Assembly (NCBI GenBank): GCA_028622995.1
Contig: JAJQJQ010000093.1
Location: forward strand, 124,001 to 188,000
DNA length: 64,000 bases
From: Panagrolaimus kolymaensis
Taxonomy: Eukaryota; Nematoda; Chromadorea; Rhabditida; Panagrolaimidae
Direction of reading: 5' to 3'
Shown: in pieces, positions 10,851 to 20,322 of the stretch
How the letters are laid out: each line of letters opens with the position of its first letter
Position numbering within the stretch: the first letter of the stretch is position 1
Program-made: the position numbers and the translations under genes
Notes under the pieces: generated by a model
Told to the model about the DNA's origin: nothing
The model's database searches: none
What the model saw: the letters and a program-made list of their open reading frames with translations, nothing else

Positions 10851-12048
10851 CTAAAGGTTGGATTTTTTTATTATGATGGTCAATGTTAAAAAATATTTTT
10901 TTCTCATGGAAAAAGTGGCTTTGCACGTTTTGTGGCCAAATCGTTAAGGAAGTAATGGAATATATAAATTATAAAGGTTAAAAAACCAATAAATAAATAA
11001 ATAATTGGAAGCCGAATTAACAAACTTCAATAATGTTTAATTTTTTTGTTTTGAAATTAACATTTTTTTGCTACTGTAATTCTTACATCTTCTGTACATG
11101 GTGTAAGACTGGCTTGGCTGTATGCCTTCTAAAAATATCACTTTTATATAACTTTTTTGAGAAATAAATTAAAAAGGACCAAAAAAAAGTAAAGCAAACA
11201 AAGAAATTTTACTTTCAAAAAATCAAATATTTATTTATCTAGAAAGAATGAGAAAAAAATGACCAATGGAAAGTTTTTTTTAACTTAAACACATTTGAGT
11301 GTCATCGTTGTTGCTTTTCAATAGAGGTTCAAAAGAAGAAGCATGTGTAACTAAAAAATAATATATATGGCTTCAGTAAAAATAATGTTTCGTTTATTTC
11401 AATCAAAATTGTTGTAAAAAAATATGTTTACATAAATCTTTTATTAGAAAAGGAAAATTTTATTCTCCAAATGTGTAATGGCTTGAATATGGTTATTAAA
11501 AGCACAAATAAAACATAAAATTTACGAAGGAACTTTTTCACAAACAGCAATTAACATTATATTAAAAACTCTCAAAGCAAAACATTAAAAAATGAGTTTA
11601 ATTTTGCAGAGTTTTGTCATTTTGGTTGATGACTATCACAAAATCTGTTTATTATTTTGTTTTAGGATTTTTACAAAAGAGAAATTGCTATCAATTTTTT
11701 AGTTTGATAGATCGAAAATTTCCAAATATAGTTTAAATAATTTCGTAATTTTAAAGAATTTTGTCCAGAAAAATTGTCTTCGATTAAAACTTTTTTTTAT
11801 TGTAATGCAAATTCGGAATTTTAAAAATACTTTATTTAAATTTAACAAAGATTAAAAACAATAATACAAAAATAAAGATCAAAAATAACTTCCACCTCTT
11901 CCATAACAACAGCATAAAACTCCCCAATTTTTCTCCTTTCAAAAACCAAAACCAATTACAAACCGCGAATATACCACCCAATATTTTCCATGAGATCCAC
12001 CTACACCAAAAATATGATTCTTTCCCCAAAAATATTAAACACTTTTTT
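10851..12048. other. Intergenic with candidate upstream exons
   Basis: The interval 10927-11150 holds hydrophobic minus-strand readings that may be earlier exons of the membrane-protein gene, unproven. 11150-12048 shows nothing credible. The minus-strand frame at 11832-12080 is 3' flanking DNA of the next gene. Confidence 0.35.
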
Positions 12049-12783
12049 TTAATTGATCGCGATTTCTTCGGTGAAATCAACTTTGGAATTTAGCATTAAA
12101 TATTGGCTGACTTTGGCTGCTAATAATTGAGCTTGATATTCACTCAAAGTTATTCCATCAATTTTAACTGAAGCTTGTTGAATGAAAGGCGTTTGTTGTT
12201 GAACATCCGTAGGTGTAGCAGATGAATAATCATGTGCGATGCATTTTATTTGAGTCATTCCAGTGGGATATGAAACCAATTTCGTAATTGCTCCACCTTC
12301 CTCATACCCAACTTGAGTGCCAACTGTATATGTCAAACCGGTGGCTTTGCCACAATCATTAACCATCGGGGGAGTATATTGTGGAGTAACCACGATTCCA
12401 AGGGTTGAAAGTTGAAGAGTATTTAGACCAGCAAGTACAGCAGAAGTAATGTCGCCATTGGCTCTAAGTTGGGCATCCGTGAGTAAAAGTGATTGGCCAG
12501 GAAAGTAAGAAAGTTGAGTAACTGCATTACTGTCGGGATATGTCCATGAAGTTGGAGGATAAAATTTCATATTTAGCGAGGGATTTGTGAAAAGTCCACC
12601 ACCTAAATAAATAAAAAAATTTAATTTTTCCGAAATTTAAAAATCTTCCAAATAAATAAATTTGTTTCTATGTTCTAAAAAATTTTTCCACTTAAAACAC
12701 TTACCAATGCCTCCACCGCAACTTTGAATCGGATTAAATAGCAAAAATCCCAAAACCAAAACAAATAAAATTTTAGAAAACAT
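12049..12783 (-). CDS. Secreted protein, family copy A (210 aa)
   Basis: Two exons, 12783-12705 and 12602-12049, joined G|GT, 210 aa. The first exon is a signal peptide (MFSKILFVLVLGFLLF) ending near SCGGGI. The mature chain contains MKFYPPTSWTYP, a Val/Thr-rich middle with TPQYTPPMVNDCGKA, a GYEEGGAIT segment and a conserved end (KIDGITLSEYQAQLLAAKV). Two cysteines remain in the mature middle (NDCGK and KCIAHD). I do not recognise a domain, so the function is unknown. It has a near-identical divergently transcribed partner at 13898-14584 and a broken copy at 15056-15331, so this is a local duplication. Protein similarity to copy B is very high along the whole second exon, whose length (554 nt) is identical. 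Confidence 0.75.
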
Positions 12784-13897
12784 GTTTCAGACCAACAACA
12801 AAAAGTGAAAGATTGAAAAAATAAGTAAAGTTCAATCAAAAAAATTTACGAATGGTCATTTTTCATTAAACTTTTTAACCTTATATATTACATAGCTTTT
12901 CATGATTTAGAGAATGTTTGCTTAATCTTCTCTTTTTTTTTATTACATTTACACGTTTTTAAACTTTTTCTCCTTCTGACCCATAAATAAATAAAAAATG
13001 ATTGAATGAAAGAAAGAAGCATTTTTTAATTGAATCATTCATTCAAAAAGAAAAGTTACAACTTTTTCTATTTCTTTTTCTTTTACTCATCATTATTTGC
13101 TTTTTCCATCCTTTTTTTAAATTTCTAATTCTTAAAATGCGTGCAAAAAAGAGAAAGCGGCGGCTGTGGTCAGAAAAAATATTTTTGTATGGAAACACAG
13201 ACTTTTATAATTTCTATTAGAATTTAAATTTACGAAAAAAATTTTGAATTCAGGAATATTTCATTCAGACTTTCAGCTTTGTTGAATAAAAAAAATAGTT
13301 CCAATGAGTCTAATGCGTTCAAAAAAGTTGTAAAATATTTTTACTTTTTTTCTCGTTGATAAAGAAAATATGTATAATAAATAAATTGAAACATGAATGT
13401 ATGAATGAAAGAATATTTGTTTAGTCTTTTACGTTTTTTTTTTCTCGCTTGCTTGATTAATACTTTTTTTTGTGACCGATGTTCTTTTTTAAATACAAAA
13501 ACATTCAACAACAAAAAAATTAAATTTGAAAATTTTTTATTATTTGTTATTTACTTTTTGCTCTCGGCTCAAAATAAATTTTACTTTTCAACCAGGGTTT
13601 TGCCATTATAACATCTATACTAGCAACAGAGATCAACAGAACCAAAGCTATAAAAAAAAAAGAGTCATTGAAAAGTTTTATAGTAAAATTTGGAGAATCA
13701 AAAAGGTTGTTGCTATTTTTATCTTTTATAAATAAAAATAAAAGAAGTATTGTAAAAGGTTGGAACTTTTTGGAACTTTAAATGTAAATATTTTCTTTCA
13801 CAATTTTTCGATCGTAGGTATAAAAGAGGATCACCAAAGCTCAAACTACCTAAGAATTTCTATTTTATTGTCGACGACAAAGTCATTTATTTTAAAA
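12784..13897. other. Shared divergent promoter region of copies A and B
   Basis: The two paralogues start at its ends and point outward. Short phenylalanine-rich open frames (13002-13735) are T-run readings. A TATA-like box serves copy B (listed separately), and a TATATAAGG on the minus strand near 12883-12891 could serve copy A. Confidence 0.45.
13819..13826 (+). promoter_or_regulatory. TATA-box-like site of copy B
   Basis: TATAAAAG located 72 bp upstream of the copy B start codon, in the divergent region, followed by the purine-rich GAGGATCACC. Position and sequence fit a core promoter, but in DNA this AT-rich chance matches are common. Confidence 0.4.
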
Positions 13898-14584
13898 ATG
13901 TCGTTAAAATTCATTGGGCTTTTGGTTCTCGAATTTATGCTATTTCAACCAATTCGATCTTGCGCAGGTGGAATAGGAGGTAATTCAAATATTAATTTTT
14001 TAACTTTTCATTTGAGAAAAAAATTTTTAGGTAGTCAATTTTTTACGAATCCTTCATTGAATATGAAATTTTATCCACCAACTTCATGGACATATCCAAA
14101 TAGCAATGCAATTACTCAACTTGCATATTTCCCGGGACAATCTCTTACACTTACTGATGCTCAACTTCGAGCGAATGGCGACCTTAATTCAGCCGTTTTG
14201 GCAGGATTAAACACGCTACAGTTGCCTACTGTAGGAATTGTCGTTACTCCTCAATATACTCCTCCAATGGTAAACGACTGCGGCAAAGCTACAGGATTGA
14301 CTTACACCGAAGGAACTCAAGTTGGCTACGAAGAAGGTGGAGCAATTACTAAATTAGTTACATACCCTACTGGGTTTACCGAAGCTAAATGCATTGCACA
14401 TGATTATTCATCAGCCACTCCTACAGATGTTCAAGTTTCTACACCATTTATTCAACAAGCTTCAGTTAAAATCGATGGAATAACTTTAAGCGAATATCAG
14501 GCTCAATTATTAGCAGCCAAAGTCAGTCAATATTTAATGCTAAATTCCAAAGTTGATTTCACTGAAGAAATCACGATCAATTAA
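13898..14584 (+). CDS. Secreted protein, family copy B (211 aa)
   Basis: Two exons, 13898-13979 and 14031-14584, joined G|GT, 211 aa. The signal peptide MSLKFIGLLVLEFMLFQPIR precedes SCAGGI. The mature part matches copy A almost residue for residue (MKFYPPTSWTYPNSN, TPPMVNDCGKATGL, GYEEGGAITK, KIDGITLSEYQ). I chose ATG 13898 because it begins the signal peptide matching copy A and lies just after a TATA-like box; an upstream in-frame ATG-like extension to 13760 is not credible. The intron is only 51 nt, a multiple of three without stop codons, so retaining it would still give a full-length protein with 17 extra residues. Function unknown. Confidence 0.78.
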   Translation: MSLKFIGLLVLEFMLFQPIRSCAGGIGGNSNINFLTFHLRKKFLGSQFFTNPSLNMKFYPPTSWTYPNSNAITQLAYFPGQSLTLTDAQLRANGDLNSAVLAGLNTLQLPTVGIVVTPQYTPPMVNDCGKATGLTYTEGTQVGYEEGGAITKLVTYPTGFTEAKCIAHDYSSATPTDVQVSTPFIQQASVKIDGITLSEYQAQLLAAKVSQYLMLNSKVDFTEEITIN

Positions 14585-15055
14585 TAATTACGGATTATTT
14601 TAACTATTTATTATTTTTATTTTTATGTTAATTTATTTGTAATTATTTTTTTTTGTGAATTTTATTTTATTTTTGGGTGGAAGCAGAGTTCATGAAATCA
14701 ATGGATATTTATTTTTAAATAGAAAATTTTTACTTTTAAAATGTTTTTTGAATGTGTTCTGTGTTTTATTTATTTCGATTTTTTTATTTACTTTGTTTAA
14801 ATGATTATTATTTGTCTAAATTTGTAAATAATTTTGAAACAAAATATACAATAAATATAGTTAATTTTATTTTATTTAAATAATAATTATTTAGCGATTA
14901 AAAGCAAGTCACGAATTCCCAAAAGTCCACCACCAATAATTTAAAAAATAAATAAATATATTACTTCGAATCCATCACCAAACCCCAAATTAATTGAAAG
15001 ACTTCCACACCAAAAAATATCCCATAAAAAAATATGTACATGGTTTTGTAAATTT
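14585..15055. other. 3' flanks of copies B and C
   Basis: Convergent intergenic DNA. The 14920-15040 part resembles the 3' flank of copy A in reverse (for example GGTGTGG near a long T run), suggesting that flanking DNA was included in the duplication. A short minus-strand reading GGGLLGIRDLLLIAK before 14890 is noted but not supported as an exon. Confidence 0.35.
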
Positions 15056-15331
15056 TTAAGCTACAGTAATTTCCTGGGTGAAATCAACTTTGGAATTGAG
15101 CATTAAATATTGGCTGACTTTGGCTGCTAATAATTGAGCTTGATATTCACTTAAAGTTATTCCATCGATTTTAAGTGAAGCTTCTTGGATATTTTCCATT
15201 CTTGTAATTACATCTGTTCCACTAGCTCCAGTATAAGCTCTCGCAATGCATTGTGGAGGTTCAAGTGGAACAGTTGGAGAAAGAGTAATTATTTGAGTGA
15301 TGGCTCCACCTTCCTCAAATCCCAACAACAA
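15056..15331 (-). pseudogene. Broken copy C of the secreted-protein family
   Basis: Encodes only the C-terminal 90 or so residues of the family: GFEEGGAITQ, a diverged middle (PQCIARAYTGASGTDV) and the conserved end KIDGITLSEYQAQLLAAKV...FTQEITVA. Immediately upstream a homologous-looking reading continues in another frame to about 15385 (ENSDASSGVLF, compare CGKATGL in copy A). No signal-peptide exon or equivalent of the first half is found. It is therefore a 5'-truncated, probably frameshifted relic. The last 85 bp match copies A and B much better than the rest does, which points to recent duplication or gene conversion. Confidence 0.7.
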
Positions 15332-16064
15332 AAAAGAACTCCGCTTGAAGCATCAGAATTTTCCCAAAAAAGTTTGTTCATCAAATAAATTTATGCAAAA
15401 TTGTCGATTTTTCTTTATATTTTATTATTTCTCTGAATTAAAAAAAAATGCATTTTAAAGACTTTAAAATAAACTTTATTTGTTATTTAAAATTAACCAT
15501 CGCGGAAATTAAAAAAAAAAATTTCTTTGACTTTCATTTTTTTAAACCTGTTTTCGTATGAGTCATTTCCATACTTATTTTGATATTAACAAAAAAATTA
15601 AATGTGTTTTTTAAATGCAAAAAAAGACGTCTGAAAATATCTCTTTGGAAATGGAAAAATGACACATCTGTCTTAATGCCCTTTCAATTTTTCTTCTTAC
15701 ATTTTTTTCCAAATGTGAAATTTATCTTTGACTTAAAAATGTTTTGTAAAATTAATGACACATTTCAAAGGTCAAATCCATAAAATTTCCAAATTCAAAT
15801 TTTTTTTTGAGACTCGAAAAATTTTTGTTTCCATTTTATTATTCAATATATTTATTTTTTAAATGCCAGTGTTGTGTGAAAATAAAAAAACTTTTCACAA
15901 TCGATTTAACTCTTTTGTTTGTTTGAAAGACTGATTTTTTTCCATCACTTTTTTTTACAACTGTCGTCATCCGGAAAAAATAATTACACCTCCTCTTCCA
16001 TCCATCTTTTTCTTTTCTCTCCATTTTTTCACGTCTTTTCAACAACCGACTTCTGCGTTTTTTT
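15332..16064. other. Intergenic
   Basis: AT-rich DNA between the broken copy C and the fold-back element. Apart from the possible out-of-frame remnant of copy C up to 15385, I see no exon. Open frames at 15580-16230 are short low-complexity readings. Confidence 0.45.
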
Positions 16065-17050
16065 ACAATCCGTCAGCAAAATATTCGAACATTCGTTCGT
16101 TCGAAGCATGCAAGTATCATGCAGCCATGGAAGCGCGTTTTTGAAAATCAAAGGAACTTTGAACAAAAAATTTTTGATTTCGATTTTTTTTTCTTTTAAA
16201 ATCTTTATTGTTTTTAACAAATTTTATTAATCGCTTAACTAAGTTATACAAAGTCATTAAGATAGCGATAGAAAATGGTTTAAAATATATATTAAGCATA
16301 GGGAACTCGGTATATTTAAGATTTTTTTAGTATGTTTGTTGGTTTATCTTATTGTAATCATAAAGCTGGGAGGTTCATCCCTATTGCACTATAAATAGCA
16401 TTTGGAAACAATTACAATAGCTCAAGAAAAGTCATTATTAAAAATACCCTCTAATTTTAACTAAAATAGGCGAGGGGCTTCACTGTCATTATCCAGTATT
16501 TTATTGTTTTGCCACAATATCAATTGTTTTCTTTAATTTTAATTGGAGTAGAGCAGCCACAAAATTTAAACAAAAACACGAATAATAACTTCAAAATCAT
16601 TGTTGTTTAAATTTCAACAGTTCGGTAAAATTTGAAAATCTTCTCGTTTTCATAGTTCCAACTTATTGATAGCATTTAAAGATATTGGTGTTGTTTCCGA
16701 AAGTTTAGTTCGAACAAAAATTGAAAAATCGGGGAAGTCAACTCCGTAATCGCTTTGTTTAACAAAAATGGGATATGTACTTTTGCATTTTTGCCATGAT
16801 GCTTAAACTCGAGAGCTATAGTCGAACTATCAGATGACTAAACATATAACAAGGAAAATTCTCAGATTGTTCAATTATAAAAAAAGTTTATCTCAATCTC
16901 AAAACAATAAAGATTTTAAAAGAAAAAAAAATCGAAATCAAAAATTTTTTGTTCAAAGTTCCTTTGATTTTCAAAAACGCGCTTCCATGGCTGCATGATA
17001 CTTGCATGCTTCGAACGAACGAATGTTCGAATATTTTGCTGACGGATTGT
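16065..17050. mobile_element. Fold-back element, 150-bp inverted arms, TA flanks
   Basis: The left arm 16065-16214 and right arm 16901-17050 are inverted copies of 150 bp with no difference visible to me. They surround a 686-bp core. If the first and last bases are taken as part of a TA target site (TA at 16064-16065 and 17050-17051), the termini are CAATCCGTCAGC and its complement, as expected for the Tc1/mariner class. The minus-strand reading near 16200-16310 (ILMTLYNLVKRLIKFVKN) faintly recalls the C-terminus of Tc1-type transposases, but the core has many stops, so this is a non-autonomous or decayed copy. The right arm ends about 70 bp before the lipase start codon. Confidence 0.8.
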
Positions 17051-17119
17051 ATTTTTTTATTCCAAAAAAGAAATCAAAATACTTCACATTCTGGGTTGCG
17101 TCGGGTGGTGGTTTTTCGA

Positions 17120-18995
17120 ATGACTCGTTTTTATTTTATTTTTGTTATTTTTATTTTTATTCAATTTTTTGTTGTTGAATGCTTTCCGGTATGGCAACCT
17201 CGAACAGCTTATAATGAAATTGAAGCTAAAGCTTTGTTGAATTTGGCTGCTGGAGCTTATGCTTTATCGCCAGAAGCTTGCGTTCAAAAGTGAGTCAAAG
17301 TCGAATTTTGAAATGAAAAATTATATTAAAAAATAAAATATTGTAATGCTAGAAAACTTTTTGCAATTTTAAACTTTCTAAAAACCCTTCAAACGTTCTG
17401 AAAAAAATTCTTATCAAAGTACAAATGTTAAGTGCCTTTACAAATTTCTTTCATACAAACAGTCTTTAATTGCCATGTTTCCTTTTTTTTGCAATTTTTA
17501 CTAAAAAAATTTGTTTTGGATCCAAACCTTCTTTCAAAATATCAAACCAAATTAATAATTCTTTAAAAAAAGTATTTTTTAAGTTTTCAAACCTGCAAAA
17601 AAAAAATACCATTCCTTGTTTGTTATTGAATAAGTATGAAAACCGGATGACTTTTGAAATTCTTTTTGGTTGATTTTTAAAAGTTAAACAAACATCTTTT
17701 TTTTGTTGTTGGAAGAATCAAAAGTTATTTTTTTGGTTTATTCATGCCTCTCACTTTTTCGTATCAACAAAAACAAAATAATTACTGAATTATTTTTTAA
17801 AGATTTTTTTTTTGAAGTTTGGAGTTTAATCTTTTTAAAAATTGTTTATGGTATTTGAAAATAAACCAAAATAATACTTTTTATTAGAAATTTAATTTAT
17901 TTTTAAAACTACCATAATTTTTGTTGGCCAAAAAAATTGGAATTTTAAAAATAAATTTTTTTATAATTTTTTTAGAACTTTCTTGAGTGTTCGACCTCGA
18001 CAACTTTATTCTTCAACAACTCAAATATGTGATGAATATGCAAATACTTGTGGTTCATATTCTCTTGCGGATGACATTAATCAACATTTGTATATAGTTT
18101 TTCGAGGAACTAAAACCAAAGCCCAACTTCTCACTGAAGGATGGCATTCTCTTCAGCCTCAAGCAGATTTTTATGGAGCTGGAAAGGCACACAAATATTT
18201 TTCTCATGCTTTAGAAGCTTTATGGGCGAATGTGGAGCAAGCGTTGGTGGAGCATCCAAGTTATGCTGTTACTTTTACTGGGCATAGTTTAGGTTGGTTG
18301 GATTTTATTAGAAAAAAATGGCTTCAAATTTGAGTCAGATTCCGAAAATGACTAATTTGATTCACGATTATTTTTTTGTCTGACAAAATTTGACAATAGT
18401 TTTTTTAGGTGGAGCTTTGGCTTCTTTGGCGGCCTTAAAAACTGTGTTATTTGGTTTGAGAAATAGCAATGATGTAAAATTATATACTTTTGGACAACCA
18501 AGAGTAGGAAATGTAGTTTTAGCACAAAAACATAATCTCTTGGTTCCACAAAGTTATCGAATCGTGCATGGCGTGGATATAGTCCCTCATCTTCCTGGAT
18601 GTGCCAAAGATGAAATCATGGGAGCTTCAAGTCATCCTTGCGACCCAGATGATCTTGATCGACCATATCACCATGGAACAGAAATATATTATCCTCATGA
18701 AATGCGGGAAAATTCTCCATATTTTGAATGTCTTGGCCCTCCATTTGGTGAAGATTATAATTGCAGCGATGCCCTTACTTTTATTCCCGAGCATCATTTT
18801 CAATATGCCTATGCACATCGACATTATTTTGAGCATAAAGTTCCACCCTTTGGAAAATTAGGTTGTCAGGGTTCCAAACAACAAGAAGAGCGACTTCCAA
18901 GTAATTATGGAAATACTGAAAATCATCATCATACTTTTAAAAGTTTAGCAAATAAACTTCGATTGGCTTCACAATTTTTGGGTATTAATAAATAA
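17120..18995 (+). CDS. Secreted class 3 lipase
   Basis: Three exons, 17120-17289, 17976-18292 and 18409-18995 (junctions AA|A and G|GT), 357 aa. The signal peptide MTRFYFIFVIFIFIQFFVVE is followed by the family N-terminus (YNEIEAKALLNLAAGAYA). The alpha/beta-hydrolase core shows the oxyanion strand LYIVFRGTKTK, the nucleophile elbow GHSLGG with Ser at about residue 161, the Asp in VHGVDIVPHLP, and the His in YHHGTEIYY, so the Ser-Asp-His triad is complete. The C-terminal part contains a Cys-containing loop (FGEDYNCSDALTF). It should hydrolyse triacylglycerol-type esters outside the cell, for example in the gut lumen. The start at 17120 begins the signal peptide; the open frame further upstream belongs to the fold-back arm. 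Confidence 0.92.
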
Positions 18996-19710
18996 AACTG
19001 ATTAGCTTTAAAAAATAAATATATTTGTATTTTGTTAATTTAATTTTTTTTGCTTTCCTTTTAACTAAAAAAATCATTCATTAAGATTTTTGTTCTTCTT
19101 AAACTTGCATCAATAAAATTAATTTTAAAAAATTCCCCATTAGCTTTTTAGAAAAAGAAATAAGAAAAAACCTTTTCAACAGCTTATTTTTCACGAACGA
19201 CGACATATACAATCGATCAAGAAATTATTCAAAAATTGTACTCATATATCAAATTTTTATCTTTATATTTAAATTTTCCTTGCCTCAAACTCAAAATATG
19301 GGTAATTTAAATTAGGAAAATATATGTTTCTTTTAACTTTTATTTTAAATAATTTTTCTTTCCTAATTATTTATAAGTTTTGAAAAAGAGTATTGCTTTT
19401 TAGAAGATTTTTCTAAAATAAAAACTTTAACCAACAAAACAAAAAAGATATTTGTTAAAATATTCAAATAAAATACAAAAAAATGGAAAAAATAAACTTT
19501 CATAAAATTATGATAAATCGAAAAAAGAAAGATGCTTTTATTCACAAAGAAAGAAATTCTCAGTGAAAAAAAAAGAAGACAACTATCAATTTTTTTCTTT
19601 CACTGCTGAATAATCAATATATTATTGCAAAAAATGGCATATTCACACACACATTGTTGTTTTTGTAAATGTCAACAACAATAAAATGAGCACATATCAT
19701 TGCTTTTTTC
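18996..19710. other. Intergenic, left flank of the hAT element
   Basis: AT-rich DNA after the lipase stop (with overlapping AATAAA sequences near 19007-19019). I looked here for the missing first exons of the GST that lies right of the hAT element and found none. A minus-strand open frame at 19363-19545 is low-complexity. Confidence 0.5.
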
Positions 19711-20164
19711 CAACCCTGTAAGCCAACCGTCATTTTCGACGGTTACCACCGTCTTTTGACGGTTTTGACCGTCAATTTTTTTTTTCCAAAAACTCAAGAT
19801 TATTGATAAATAAGCTATGGAGATTATTGCTGCTCTATTTTTTATAGTTGAAACCTATTTCAGAGCCTGACGGTCTCCACCGTCAACTGACGGTCGCCAC
19901 CGTCAAGAGACGGTTGAAACCGACGATGCGCATTTTAGTTATGAATTTTTTTTTAAGGTTTCAAAATGATTTTTAACATTGAAAAAATATTATAAAAGCT
20001 AATTTCAAGCAATGATTAACGAGTTTTTTCCAATTCAATTCATTATTAATATCAAAAATGCACAAAAAATGTGAAATACATGTAAATTTTTTTTCTGTTT
20101 TTGTTTATTATTTTATTTTTATTTTTTTAATGCAAGATTATTTTGAACATATAAAAATGAAATA
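19711..20164 (+). repeat. Left terminal inverted repeat of the hAT element
   Basis: 454-bp arm, by eye the exact inverse of 23267-23720. It carries two clusters of the hexamer GACGGT and its complement ACCGTC, at about 19728-19777 and 19870-19922, in alternating orientation. Such arrays are likely transposase-binding sites. Confidence 0.92.
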
Positions 20165-20322
20165 CAAATATATATTATTTTTAGATTATAATATTGTTTT
20201 ACCATCATTAAAAAACAAAAAATTGTTATTATAAATATGTATGTATGAGAAATATTTAAAAAATTTAAGAGTTTGGAGAAAGTTTAACTTAAAAAACCAT
20301 TAGAAAATAATTATAACAATGT

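Noticed and set aside
13002..13735. Several plus-strand open frames between secreted-protein copies A and B
   Set aside because: Phe/Lys-rich readings of A/T tracts in a promoter region, with no conserved motif.
16949..17119. In-frame N-terminal extension of the lipase
   Set aside because: It translates the fold-back arm, which gives the same peptide in the opposite arm, and would place residues before the signal peptide.
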